A stretch of DNA of 64,000 nt. Origin: Halostreptopolyspora alba. GTDB taxonomy: Bacteria > Actinomycetota > Actinomycetes > Streptosporangiales > Streptosporangiaceae. The stretch covers positions 186,001 to 250,000 of the forward strand of contig RJMB01000003.1 in NCBI GenBank assembly GCA_003725585.1, given 5' to 3'. Below, one piece after another: positions 9,433 to 17,756 of the stretch. Every line of letters begins with the position of its first letter. The first letter of the stretch is position 1. The translations under genes were made by a program, and so were the position numbers. The notes under the pieces are model-generated. The model was given only the letters and a program-made list of their open reading frames with translations, made no database searches and had not been told where the DNA came from.

Positions 9433-10860
9433 GTGACACGACGAGCGAAGATCGTAGCCACCCTGGGCCCGGCCACCGCGAGCGAGGAACGCATCAGCGC
9501 CCTCGTGGACGCCGGGCTCGACGTGGCACGCCTCAACCTGAGCCATGGAACACACGAGGACCACAACCTCAGCTACACCAAGGTACGCGCCGCCGCCGAG
9601 CACCACGGCCGCAGCGTGGGCATCCTCGCCGACCTCCAAGGCCCCAAGATCCGCCTCGGCACCTTCGCCGACGGCCCCGTGGAACTCACCCCCGGCGACG
9701 AGTTCATCGTGACCACCGACGACGTCCCGGGCGACACCAAACGAGTCTCCACCACCTACAAGGGCCTGCCCGGCGACGTCCGCCCCGGAGACCGAGTCCT
9801 CATCGACGACGGCAACGTCGCGCTGGAATGCACCAAAACCACCAGCACCGACGTACACACCCGCGTCATCATCGGAGGCGTCATCTCCGACCACAAAGGA
9901 CTGAACCTGCCCGGCGTCGCCGTCAGCGTTCCCGCCCTCACCGACAAGGACGAGAATGACCTGCGCTGGGCCCTCCGACAGGGCGTCGACATGGTCGCAC
10001 TGTCCTTCGTGCGCAGCCCCGCCGACGCCGACGAGGCCCACCGCATCATGGACGAGGAAGGCGTCAGCGTCCCCCTCATCGCCAAGATCGAGAAACCACA
10101 GGCCGTGGAACGGCTCCACGACATCATCGAGGTCTTCGACGGCGTCATGGTCGCCCGCGGCGACCTCGGCGTGGAACTCCCACTGGAGAACGTCCCGATG
10201 GTGCAGAAACGCGCCATCGAACGCTGCCGCAACAAGGCCAAACCGGTCATCGTGGCCACCCAGATGCTGGAATCCATGATGAGCGCGCCCCGCCCCACCC
10301 GCGCCGAGACCTCCGACGTCGCCAACGCCGTCCTCGACGGCGCCGACGCCGTCATGCTCTCCGGAGAGACCAGCGTCGGCGAGTTCCCGACCGAGACCGT
10401 TCTGACCATGGCACGCATCGTCGCCGCGGCGGAACAGGAGTCACTACGGGCCTCACACATCCTCGACCGGATCCCCGAAACCACCGGGGGAGCCATCGCC
10501 CGCGCCGCCGCCGAGGTCGGCGCCACCATCGGCGCCAAAGCCCTGGTGGCGTTCACCATGTCCGGCGAGACCGCACGCCGGCTGGCCCGCTACCGCTCAC
10601 CCATCCCACTCATGGCGTTCACCACCCAGGAGAGCACCCGCGCCCAGCTCAGCCTGAGCTGGGGAGTCGAGCCCTACCGCGTGCCCTGGGTCGCCCACAC
10701 CGACGAGATGGTGGCCCAGGTCGAGAACGAGCTGCTGGAGATGGGCCTCTACCAGAAGGGCGACCGGGTGGTCATCGTCTCCGGAAGCCCACCCGGAAAC
10801 CCCGGATCCACGAACTCACTGCGGATACACCGCCTCGGTGACGCCATTGCGCACACCTGA
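9433..10860 (+). CDS. pyk: Pyruvate kinase
   Basis: This enzyme converts phosphoenolpyruvate and ADP to pyruvate and ATP, the last step of glycolysis. The 475-residue protein has the N-terminal substrate-binding RAKIVATLGPAT and LNLSHG segments, the B domain, the catalytic LIAKIEKPQAVE segment with the active-site lysine, and the GDLGVE potassium/magnesium loop. The C-terminal domain ends with VVIVSGSPPGNPGSTNSLR, typical of actinobacterial enzymes. The start is the GTG at 9433; there is no Shine-Dalgarno sequence, and a -10-like hexamer seven bases upstream suggests a leaderless message. A DasR-like operator lies in its promoter, which would link expression to amino-sugar status. Confidence 0.96.
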   Translation: MTRRAKIVATLGPATASEERISALVDAGLDVARLNLSHGTHEDHNLSYTKVRAAAEHHGRSVGILADLQGPKIRLGTFADGPVELTPGDEFIVTTDDVPGDTKRVSTTYKGLPGDVRPGDRVLIDDGNVALECTKTTSTDVHTRVIIGGVISDHKGLNLPGVAVSVPALTDKDENDLRWALRQGVDMVALSFVRSPADADEAHRIMDEEGVSVPLIAKIEKPQAVERLHDIIEVFDGVMVARGDLGVELPLENVPMVQKRAIERCRNKAKPVIVATQMLESMMSAPRPTRAETSDVANAVLDGADAVMLSGETSVGEFPTETVLTMARIVAAAEQESLRASHILDRIPETTGGAIARAAAEVGATIGAKALVAFTMSGETARRLARYRSPIPLMAFTTQESTRAQLSLSWGVEPYRVPWVAHTDEMVAQVENELLEMGLYQKGDRVVIVSGSPPGNPGSTNSLRIHRLGDAIAHT

Positions 10861-10950
10861 GCCACACCGGGGCGCACCGCCCCCGACCGACGGCCCTACC
10901 CCGGAAGGCGCGACCCGCCAATCCCGGGGAAGGGCCTCCGCCCCCACGGA

Positions 10951-11895
10951 TCAGCCGCCCACCCCGTTGGGCACACCGTTCTCATAGGGAACACGCTCCA
11001 GCGGCATATCCCAGGGCAACAGGTTCCACGGGCTCGCCGGGTCACTCGTGAGCACCCCCAGCGCCGCCCAGACCCGATCCGAGCCGACATCCTCGGACCC
11101 ACCGCCCTGCCAGAGCAGATACCCCCCGTGGAACGCCTCGGCCAACTGCTGCCAGCTGACGTAGCGGCGCTGCAGGTCCGAGGCCACCCGCCGCAGCAGG
11201 TTCCGCGTCTCCGCGTGGCTCAACCAGTCGAGAGTGGCACCCCCGCAGGCCAACCGGATCAGGTGCACCGACTTCCACCACTGGTAGGCACCGATGACCA
11301 CGGTCTCGTCAGCGTCGTCAACCCCCGTGACCCCACGGATCCGGGCCACCTGGTCCGCGGTGAGCACCAGCGGCTCCTCGGCCCCCTCACCCTCGGGGCC
11401 ACTCGTACGCGCGGTGGCGGTGCGCAGGTCCACGACGAGGTCGGCCGAGTGCCCGGAACGCAGCTCGGCCCAGAGCCGGTCGACCGTCTCCAACAGACTC
11501 GCCCGGTCGGTGATCCCCCACTCCGCCTCGAAGGTCTTGCGGTAGCGACGCCGCAGCTGCGGCCGGACCACCTCGTCCCACGGCTCCGCCAGCGCCACCC
11601 GGAACGGCGCGGCCGCGGCCGCGGCCCACCGCTCGGTCGTGAGCGGGCCGTCAGGATCCTTGGTGCGCAGCATCGGAGCCTCACGCGCGCCGATGACCAG
11701 CTCAGCGAACGAACCGGCGGCCAGAGCGGCGATGAACACGAACGCCCATCCCGGCCACCCCGTGAGGACGAGCACGGCGACCAGCAGCGCGAGCGGCGCC
11801 ATGGCCCACGCCCGCCGACGCCGCGACCCCCAGGCCACGACAGCCCAGGCGCTGATCACCAGTGCCCCGATGACACCGGTCACCGCGGTGAACAA
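10951..11895 (-). CDS. DUF1266 domain membrane protein
   Basis: A 314-residue protein with two or three N-terminal transmembrane helices (about residues 5-22, 31-48 and 50-66) and a cytoplasmic DUF1266 domain. That domain shows the family pattern: FEAEWGITDRASLLETVDRLW, then a helical stretch with HLIRLACGG, and the C-terminal VSWQQLAEAFHGGYLLW plus a PWNLLPWD tail. Start is a TTG at 11895 preceded by GGGAG. The role of DUF1266 is unknown; some relatives lie near secretion or immunity loci, but nothing here indicates that. It is convergent with pyk and has no clear operon partner. Confidence 0.8.
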   Translation of the reverse strand: MFTAVTGVIGALVISAWAVVAWGSRRRRAWAMAPLALLVAVLVLTGWPGWAFVFIAALAAGSFAELVIGAREAPMLRTKDPDGPLTTERWAAAAAAPFRVALAEPWDEVVRPQLRRRYRKTFEAEWGITDRASLLETVDRLWAELRSGHSADLVVDLRTATARTSGPEGEGAEEPLVLTADQVARIRGVTGVDDADETVVIGAYQWWKSVHLIRLACGGATLDWLSHAETRNLLRRVASDLQRRYVSWQQLAEAFHGGYLLWQGGGSEDVGSDRVWAALGVLTSDPASPWNLLPWDMPLERVPYENGVPNGVGG

Positions 11896-12115
11896 CCCGT
11901 TACTCCCTTCGCGACGGGCCGCGACACCCAGGTCTGGTGGTGACGCGTGACCCGCAGCTTCTCCCGCCTTCCAGGATCGGGGAACCGGAGCGCCCGTTGG
12001 GCACGTACTGGTTGGTTGTGCTCAGGTTGTAGTCGTGATGTGACCCCCACCGCGACACCAATGGCAGATTTCGCCACGAACCCCTACATTCGGCACCACC
12101 GCGGCGGACTGGATC

Positions 12116-12868
12116 TCACCGTTTCGGCCCCACGAACGCGTCGAGCCGCGCGACGGAGGCGCGTCTGGCCACCGACAGGGTGGTGGCGTTGGACATCCGC
12201 CACTCGACCCCCAGTTGGTCGAGGTAGCGCCCGAGAAGCCCGTGGATGTCGCGCGAGTTGTTGGAGAAGAAGTAGCGAGGGTACGCGTACCACCGGTCCG
12301 CACCGGCGACCGTGCGCCTGACCCTGTTCACGATGCGGCACCCGTCGGAGTGGAACAGCCCGCGCACGAACTCCTCCGGATGCCCGGAAACGACCGCGGA
12401 CTGCCACGGAGCGAGCTCGATCGTACGGGTGTGCTTGGGTCCCGGCCCGTGCTGCGGGAACAGACAAGGCCAGTGCTTGGATGTGGACTTCACCTCGGTA
12501 CATCCGACTCGCTGGACTCGATGGACGGATGCCCGGAGCACACGGGCCATGGACGCTTGGCACAGGTCCTTGAGTCCTGGCCAGGTGTCACTGCACGCGA
12601 TTGTGAGATAGTAGCTGCGCCCGACCGGTGCGATATACCCGTCTCCTAAGTAGAGGCCCAGGAGATAGGCGTATGCCTCATGATCGAACTCTTTGGGACC
12701 GCATCTCGGGCAGTACGACGAGATATCCGTTGCCAAGGGACGTCTGCGTCCCGTGCGCCAGTGACGTACGGATTGAACGGAGACTTCGCACGCTTGAGCG
12801 ACAGCGTGGTCAGTCCAACCATCGGCGTGGAGCCGGAGGGCCTTGTCGACGATCTCGCGAGGATACAT
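12116..12868 (-). CDS. HTH plus LAGLIDADG-type protein (homing-endonuclease-like)
   Basis: The protein (250 residues from ATG 12868; an upstream in-frame start at 12958 is less likely) opens with a helix-turn-helix segment, IVDKALRLHADGWTDHAVAQACEVSVQSVRHW. A CPRCG half zinc knuckle follows. Two LAGLIDADG-like motifs come next: AYLLGLYLGDGYI near residue 66 and FVRGLFHSDGCRI near residue 170. Two motifs in one chain is the layout of monomeric LAGLIDADG endonucleases, and the acidic residue of each (GDG, SDG) is present. It is a freestanding gene, not an intein or intron ORF. It lies directly 3' of the tRNA-Leu gene on the same strand and appears somewhat lower in GC than its neighbours. It may be a nuclease, or a regulator that reuses the fold. 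Confidence 0.72.
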   Translation of the reverse strand: MYPREIVDKALRLHADGWTDHAVAQACEVSVQSVRHWRTGRRRPLATDISSYCPRCGPKEFDHEAYAYLLGLYLGDGYIAPVGRSYYLTIACSDTWPGLKDLCQASMARVLRASVHRVQRVGCTEVKSTSKHWPCLFPQHGPGPKHTRTIELAPWQSAVVSGHPEEFVRGLFHSDGCRIVNRVRRTVAGADRWYAYPRYFFSNNSRDIHGLLGRYLDQLGVEWRMSNATTLSVARRASVARLDAFVGPKR

Positions 12869-12943
12869 GGCCTCAATAATGAGGCGTGGATCGCACCTGT
12901 GTTCGATTATCCACAAGAACTCTTGAAGGTGATCCAAACGAGT

Positions 12944-12976
12944 AAAAAAGAGAGCCACCGTAGTGGGCGGCTCTCT
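12944..12976 (-). terminator. Terminator of tRNA-Leu
   Basis: Read on the minus strand, AGAGAGCC pairs with GGCTCTCT (8 pairs, extended by GCC/GGT) and is followed by TTTTTT. It lies 28 bases past the tRNA 3' end and before the LAGLIDADG gene. Confidence 0.88.
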
Positions 12977-13004
12977 GGTTTCAATTTCTCGTTTTTGCTG
13001 GTTG

Positions 13005-13081
13005 TACCCCGGGTGGGACTCGAACCCACACTGGATCGATTTTGAGTCGATTGCCTATCTGCCTAATTGGGCTACCGGGGC
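13005..13081 (-). tRNA. tRNA-Leu (CAA), short variable arm
   Basis: A 77-base cloverleaf reads on the minus strand. The acceptor stem is GCCCCGG with CCGGGGT and discriminator A73. The D arm is GCC...GGC around AATTAGGCAGA. The anticodon stem is ATCGA/TCGAT with loop CTCAAAA, giving anticodon CAA. The T arm is GTGGG/CCCAC with TTCGAGT. The variable region is only about five bases (CCAGT), whereas tRNA-Leu normally has a long variable arm. CCA is not encoded. The position between a pyruvate kinase and an ANTAR regulator gene is, as far as I recall, conserved in other actinobacteria. Confidence 0.88.
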
Positions 13082-13218
13082 ATTTGCTGCTCTGTCAAGC
13101 CCTCGTGGGCATATTACCAGCATGTGATCTCTCGGTTGACACCCCACGTGCGACAGTGCGCCGACACGAGTGCTGCCCGATGCGGACTATCCTAGCGGAT
13201 CTCGATACCCTCGTGTGC

Positions 13219-13812
13219 GTGACGACGACGCAGAGCCGCGTGGTGATCGCGGAAGACGAGGCCCTGATCCGCCTGGACCTCAAGGAGATGCTTGAGGAGG
13301 ACGGTTACGCCGTCGTGGGAGAGGCTGGTGACGGCGAGGCGGCGATACGCCTCGCCCGTGAGAACACGCCTGACCTTGTCATCCTCGACATCAAGATGCC
13401 GGTGCTCGACGGCCTCACCGCCGCCGAGCGGATCGCCGAGGAGCGGATCGCGCCGGTGGTCATCCTGACGGCGTTCTCCCAGCGAGACCTGGTGGAGCGG
13501 GCGCGTGACGCCGGGGCGATGGCCTACCTCATCAAACCGTTCAGCAAGACCGACCTGGTGCCGGCGATCGAGATGGCGGTCAGCCGCTACGCCGAGCTGA
13601 CGGCGCTGGAGGCCGAGGTCACCGGGCTGCGCGAACGGTTGGAGACCCGCAAGCTGGTCGAGCGGGCCAAGGGGCTGCTGCAGAGCAGGCACGGCCTCAG
13701 CGAGCCCGAGGCGTTCCGGTGGATCCAGAAGAACTCCATGGACCGCAGGCTCACCATGCGCAAGGTCGCCGAGACCGTCATCGAGACGCTTGACGAGCAG
13801 CAACAGGAGTAG
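13219..13812 (+). CDS. pdtaR: ANTAR-domain response regulator (PdtaR-like)
   Basis: A 197-residue two-component response regulator whose output binds RNA rather than DNA. The receiver domain (residues 7-120) has the acidic pair in AEDEA, the phosphoacceptor Asp57 in VILDIKMP, the conserved Thr in ILTAFS and Lys in LIKPFS. The C-terminal ANTAR domain (about 130-190) shows RKLVERAKGLLQSRHGLSEPEAFRWIQ and LTMRKVAETVI. ANTAR proteins act as antiterminators at paired RNA hairpins. The GTG at 13219 was chosen because it starts the family-like MTTTQSRVVIAEDE; TACCCT seven bases upstream could be a leaderless -10. No sensor kinase is adjacent; the partner (PdtaS type) is expected elsewhere. Confidence 0.92.
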   Translation: MTTTQSRVVIAEDEALIRLDLKEMLEEDGYAVVGEAGDGEAAIRLARENTPDLVILDIKMPVLDGLTAAERIAEERIAPVVILTAFSQRDLVERARDAGAMAYLIKPFSKTDLVPAIEMAVSRYAELTALEAEVTGLRERLETRKLVERAKGLLQSRHGLSEPEAFRWIQKNSMDRRLTMRKVAETVIETLDEQQQE

Positions 13813-14109
13813 GTGATGGGGCCTGGCGGGCACCACCCCCTGGCCCGCCACCGGTGGGTCGCGCCAGAGCTTCCGTCACGCACCGTGATGAGGGGCTCGT
13901 GTTTCGCGATAAAACCGCAGGTGATTGAGGGTTGGGCCTGGTCGCGCTCCGATTACGATTGTCTACAAAGGCATGACGTTTGCATCACGTGGGCTAAGCC
14001 GCGCTGAAGATTTCGGGTAAATCCCGCTAAACTCGCGCTACCCACTAGTAATTGGCCGGATCGTGGCACACACGCCACGACCGCAACCTCAATTGCGCAA
14101 GGAGCGCGC

Positions 14110-15861
14110 GTGAGCAGACGCCTCGTGACCGCGCTGCTCGCTGTGATCGCCGCGATCCTGGTAACCCCAGGGAACGTGGCCGCAGACGGGCAGGGCGGTG
14201 GGACGCTCAGCGGCCAGATCAGCGATCCCGAGTCCTCGGAAGAGGACGACGGTGTCGAGGGAATCGACATCGACGTCCTCGACGACAGCGGAGACGAACT
14301 CGGGACCGCGACCACTGACGCCGAGGGCGCCTGGGAGTTCGACGTACCGGAGCCGGGCACCTACACCGTGGTTCTCGACGAGGACACCATCCCCGAGGAC
14401 CTCCAGAGCTATGAACTCGTGCCCGCGGCCGAGCAGGAACAGGAGGTCGACGAGGGCGACGACCCGATAATCCTCTACCGGCTCGTCGAGCCCGAGACCG
14501 AGGGGGAGTCCTCGGAAGGCCCGGATGACGGCTCCGGGGACGAGTCCGCCGAAGAGGAAGCCGCAGAGGAGGGCGCCGAGGCGCCCGAGGTTGACGAGTC
14601 GGCCCCCTTCTCCCACCAGTTCGCCCAGGTCGCGACCGATGGTCTGGTGTACGGCCTGGTGATCGCGATCGCCGCGGTCGGGCTGTCGCTGATCTTCGGC
14701 ACCACCCGGATGATCAACTTCGCCCACGGTGACATGGTCACCTTCGGCGCGCTCATGGCCTTGCTGTTCAGCACCGGCGCCGGAGGGCTCGGGAACTCGA
14801 TCCTGGGGCTGGTCGTGGCGGTCGCCCTCGCGATCGGGGTCGGGCTGCTCCTGCGCGACCGGGCAGGCCCGGGCGTGCGGTTGGCGGTGCAGGGCGCGCT
14901 CCTGGTTCTCGGGATCGTCGGCGCCACTCTGGTGGGGATACTCGGCGGCGAGTCCATGGAGTGGCGGGTCTCGCTGCTCGGTGACCCCGGGATGGGGTCG
15001 AGCGCTCTCGACCTCGCGGTCGTCGTGCTCGTGCCGGTGGTGATCGCGGCCGCGGTACTGGCCGCCGGGAGGCTGCTGCGGGGGCGTGTTCCCCACGACA
15101 CGGTCCTCCCGTTGCAGGGGGTCGTCCTGTTCGTGGGGCTGGCGGCCGGACTCTGGCTGGGAGCGATCGGTGCGGCGCTCATCGCCGTGATTCTCGGCGC
15201 CGGGCTGGCCGCGGGGATGGAACGCTACATCTGGCAGCCGTTGCGCCTGCGCAACGTGGTGATGATCCAGCTGTTCATCGTCTCGATCGGTGTCGCGCTG
15301 TTGCTGCGGCACACGCTGCTGGTGCTGTTCGGTGGCAGCCGCGCCAGCTACCCGGAGTACCAGGTCCAGGAGATGGTGGGGCTGGGGCCGATCGAGGTCG
15401 CGCCGCGTTCGTTGGCGATCATGGTCGTCGCGGTGCTGGTGCTCGTCGCGGTGGCCTGCATGCTGCAGTTCACGAGGGTGGGCAAGGCGATGCGGGCGGT
15501 CGCCGACAACCGGGACCTGGCCGAGTCGTCGGGGATCGACGTCGCCCGGATCACGCTGTACGTGTGGACCCTGAGTGGGGGGCTGTCGGCCCTCGGTGGG
15601 GTGCTGTTCGGCATCCACCAGATCGTGCACTGGCAGATGGGTTTCCACCTGCTACTTCTTATGTTCGCCGCGGTGATCCTGGGTGGTCTCGGTACCGCCT
15701 ACGGCGCCATGGTGGGCGGTATCGCCATCGGCATGGTCGCGATGCTGTCCACGTTGTGGTTCCCCCACCAGCTGATGGAGGCGTGGGCGTTGGCCATCAT
15801 GATCGTCATGTTGCTGATTCGGCCCCAGGGTCTGCTGGGTCGGCGCGAGCGGATCGGTTAG
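14110..15861 (+). CDS. livH: Branched-chain amino acid ABC transporter permease with N-terminal secreted domain
   Basis: This is one of the two membrane permeases of the leucine/isoleucine/valine importer, but at 583 residues it is almost twice the usual length. Residues 1-25 look like a signal peptide (LVTALLAVIAAILVTPGNVAA). Residues 34-115 look like a Cna-B/carboxypeptidase-regulatory beta-sandwich (GTLSGQISD, AWEFDVPEPGTYTVVLDED). A strongly acidic linker follows (about 125-165), and then the LivH permease with GLVYGLVIAIAAVGLSLIFGTTRMINFAHG and the C-terminal EAA-like ADNRDLAESSGID loop. The GTG at 14110 is required to include the signal peptide. It starts the livHMGF operon (10-base gap to livM). 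The extracellular domain may contact the cell wall or the binding protein. Confidence 0.92.
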   Translation: MSRRLVTALLAVIAAILVTPGNVAADGQGGGTLSGQISDPESSEEDDGVEGIDIDVLDDSGDELGTATTDAEGAWEFDVPEPGTYTVVLDEDTIPEDLQSYELVPAAEQEQEVDEGDDPIILYRLVEPETEGESSEGPDDGSGDESAEEEAAEEGAEAPEVDESAPFSHQFAQVATDGLVYGLVIAIAAVGLSLIFGTTRMINFAHGDMVTFGALMALLFSTGAGGLGNSILGLVVAVALAIGVGLLLRDRAGPGVRLAVQGALLVLGIVGATLVGILGGESMEWRVSLLGDPGMGSSALDLAVVVLVPVVIAAAVLAAGRLLRGRVPHDTVLPLQGVVLFVGLAAGLWLGAIGAALIAVILGAGLAAGMERYIWQPLRLRNVVMIQLFIVSIGVALLLRHTLLVLFGGSRASYPEYQVQEMVGLGPIEVAPRSLAIMVVAVLVLVAVACMLQFTRVGKAMRAVADNRDLAESSGIDVARITLYVWTLSGGLSALGGVLFGIHQIVHWQMGFHLLLLMFAAVILGGLGTAYGAMVGGIAIGMVAMLSTLWFPHQLMEAWALAIMIVMLLIRPQGLLGRRERIG

Positions 15862-15871
15862 GGGCAGCCCA

Positions 15872-16858
15872 ATGGACTTTCTCGGCATCCTGGCCACGTC
15901 GCTGACCTCGGCGATCGGGCCGGTCGCGGCGATCTACGCGCTGGCCATCATCGGCCTGAACATGCACTTCGGTTACACCGGCCTGTTGAACTTCGGCCAG
16001 GTCGGGTTCATGCTCGTCGGCGCCTACGGGGTGGGGATCTCCGTGGGCACCTTCGGTCTGCCCCTGAGTGTGGGGGTCGGGGCGGGCATCCTGTGCGGGC
16101 TCCTGCTCGCTCTGCTGTTGGGGATCCCCACCCTGCGGCTTCGCGCGGACTACCTTGCGATCTGCACGATCGCGGTGGCCGAGGGGTTGCGCTTCGTCTA
16201 CCGGGCTCCCTTCGCCCGGGACTTCACGGGGGGTGTCTTCGGCAGGCAGAACCTCAGTGAGGGCTTCCGTGAGCTGAACCCCTTCCCGCCGGGACGCTAC
16301 GGTTTCGGCGACATCACCTTCTCCAGCCCGCACCTGTGGACCATGGTGGTGACGTGGTCACTGGTCCTCGTCGCCAGCCTGGTCATGTGGTCGCTCATAC
16401 ACAGTCCGTGGGGGCGGGTGATCAAGGGTCTCCGTGAGGACGAGGACGCGGTCCGCAGCCTCGGGAAGAACGTGTTCGCCTACAAGCTGCAGAGTCTGGC
16501 CGTCGGCGGTGTCTTCGGCGCGCTGGCCGGCGTCATGATCGCCCTGCACCAGGCGTCGATCACACCGGACCAGTTCCGGCCGCAGGTGACCTTCTACCTG
16601 TGGGCGATGCTGCTGCTGGGTGGAGCGGGGCGCGTCCTGGGCCCGGTGATCGGCTCGGTCGTGATGTGGTTCCTGTTGACCTTCACGGACGAGATGATGC
16701 GGGCTATGGACCAGATGGGGTGGCTGCCGTTCGTCTCCGGAGGCGAGTTGGGCGCGGTGCGGCACGCGCTGGTCGGGCTCATTCTGGTGCTGCTGATCAT
16801 TTATCGACCACAAGGACTCGTCGGCGATCGCAGGGAGATGTTGGTCAATGTCAAGTGA
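15872..16858 (+). CDS. livM: Branched-chain amino acid ABC transporter permease
   Basis: The second permease of the branched-chain amino acid importer, 328 residues with about eight to ten hydrophobic helices. Family signatures include YALAIIGLNMHFGYTGLLNFGQVGFMLVGAY at the N-terminus, GIPTLRLRADYLAICTIAVAEGLR in the middle, and the ATPase-contacting loop GRVIKGLREDEDAVRSLGKNVFAYKLQ near residue 185. It pairs with LivH in the membrane. The gene starts ten bases after livH and overlaps livG by eleven bases, so translation is probably coupled. Confidence 0.95.
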   Translation: MDFLGILATSLTSAIGPVAAIYALAIIGLNMHFGYTGLLNFGQVGFMLVGAYGVGISVGTFGLPLSVGVGAGILCGLLLALLLGIPTLRLRADYLAICTIAVAEGLRFVYRAPFARDFTGGVFGRQNLSEGFRELNPFPPGRYGFGDITFSSPHLWTMVVTWSLVLVASLVMWSLIHSPWGRVIKGLREDEDAVRSLGKNVFAYKLQSLAVGGVFGALAGVMIALHQASITPDQFRPQVTFYLWAMLLLGGAGRVLGPVIGSVVMWFLLTFTDEMMRAMDQMGWLPFVSGGELGAVRHALVGLILVLLIIYRPQGLVGDRREMLVNVK

Positions 16859-17756
16859 ACCGACCCAGCTGGGCGGGGCCGGGGGTGCCGCCCAGGGAGG
16901 CATCGCCGAGGTGTCCCCCCACCCGGGGGTGGCCAAGCCCGATCCCATCCTGGTCGCGGATGGTCTGCGGCGTTCCTTCGGTGGCTTGACCGCGGTCGAT
17001 GTGGAGCGTCTGCAGGTCCAGCGGGGCACCATCACCGCCCTGATCGGACCCAACGGGGCGGGCAAGTCCACGTTGTTCAACGTGCTCACCGGGTTCGACC
17101 GGGTGGACACCGGATCGTGGACGTTCGAGGGTGGTCGGCTGAACGGTCTGGCCGGGCACCAGGTCGCGCGGCGCGGTATGGTTCGCACGTTCCAGCTGAC
17201 CAAGGCTCTGACCCGGCTGACGGTGATGGAGAACATGCTGCTGGCCGCGCCGGGGCAGAGCGGGGAACGGCTGTTGGGGTCCTTCCTGCGGTGGAGTTGG
17301 GCGCGCCAGGAGGACAGTAACCGGGAGCGGGCCGAGGCCCTGCTGGAGCGGTTCCGGTTGGCCCATATGCGGGACGAGATCGCCGGCAGTCTCTCCGGTG
17401 GGCAGCGCAAGCTTTTGGAGATGGCCCGCGCCCTGATGGTGCGGCCGTCCATGGTGATGCTCGACGAGCCGATGGCGGGGGTGAATCCGGTCCTGGTCGA
17501 GTCCCTGCTGGAGCACATCTCCGCGCTGCGGGACGAGGGGACCACCGTGCTCTTCGTGGAGCACGACATGGACGTCATCATGGGTATCAGTGACTGGATC
17601 GTGGTCCTGGCCGAGGGGCGGGTGATCGCCGAGGGGCGGCCCGAGGACATCCGTTCCGACCAGGTCGTGATCGACGCCTACCTGGGGGCGCATCACGATG
17701 AGGCCGGGCGGGGTTCCGGGGACGAGGCCGCCGAGGGCATCGAGGAGGCGCGATGA
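16848..17756 (+). CDS. livG: Branched-chain amino acid ABC transporter ATP-binding protein LivG
   Basis: One of two ATPases of the importer, 302 residues. After a 40-residue glycine- and proline-rich leader come Walker A (GPNGAGKST), the Q-loop region (RTFQLTK), the signature LSGGQRKLLEMARAL, and Walker B (MVMLDEPMAGVNP) followed by the switch histidine in FVEHDMD. The MAGVNP variant after Walker B is typical of the LivG branch. The ATG overlaps the end of livM, and the last four bases overlap livF. The acidic C-terminal tail (after residue 275) is longer than in model proteins. Confidence 0.95.
   Translation: MSSEPTQLGGAGGAAQGGIAEVSPHPGVAKPDPILVADGLRRSFGGLTAVDVERLQVQRGTITALIGPNGAGKSTLFNVLTGFDRVDTGSWTFEGGRLNGLAGHQVARRGMVRTFQLTKALTRLTVMENMLLAAPGQSGERLLGSFLRWSWARQEDSNRERAEALLERFRLAHMRDEIAGSLSGGQRKLLEMARALMVRPSMVMLDEPMAGVNPVLVESLLEHISALRDEGTTVLFVEHDMDVIMGISDWIVVLAEGRVIAEGRPEDIRSDQVVIDAYLGAHHDEAGRGSGDEAAEGIEEAR

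Noticed and set aside
13136-13141. TTGACA upstream of the ANTAR regulator as a -35
   Set aside because: No -10 hexamer at 16-19 bases; a leaderless -10 (TACCCT) nearer the start seems more likely.
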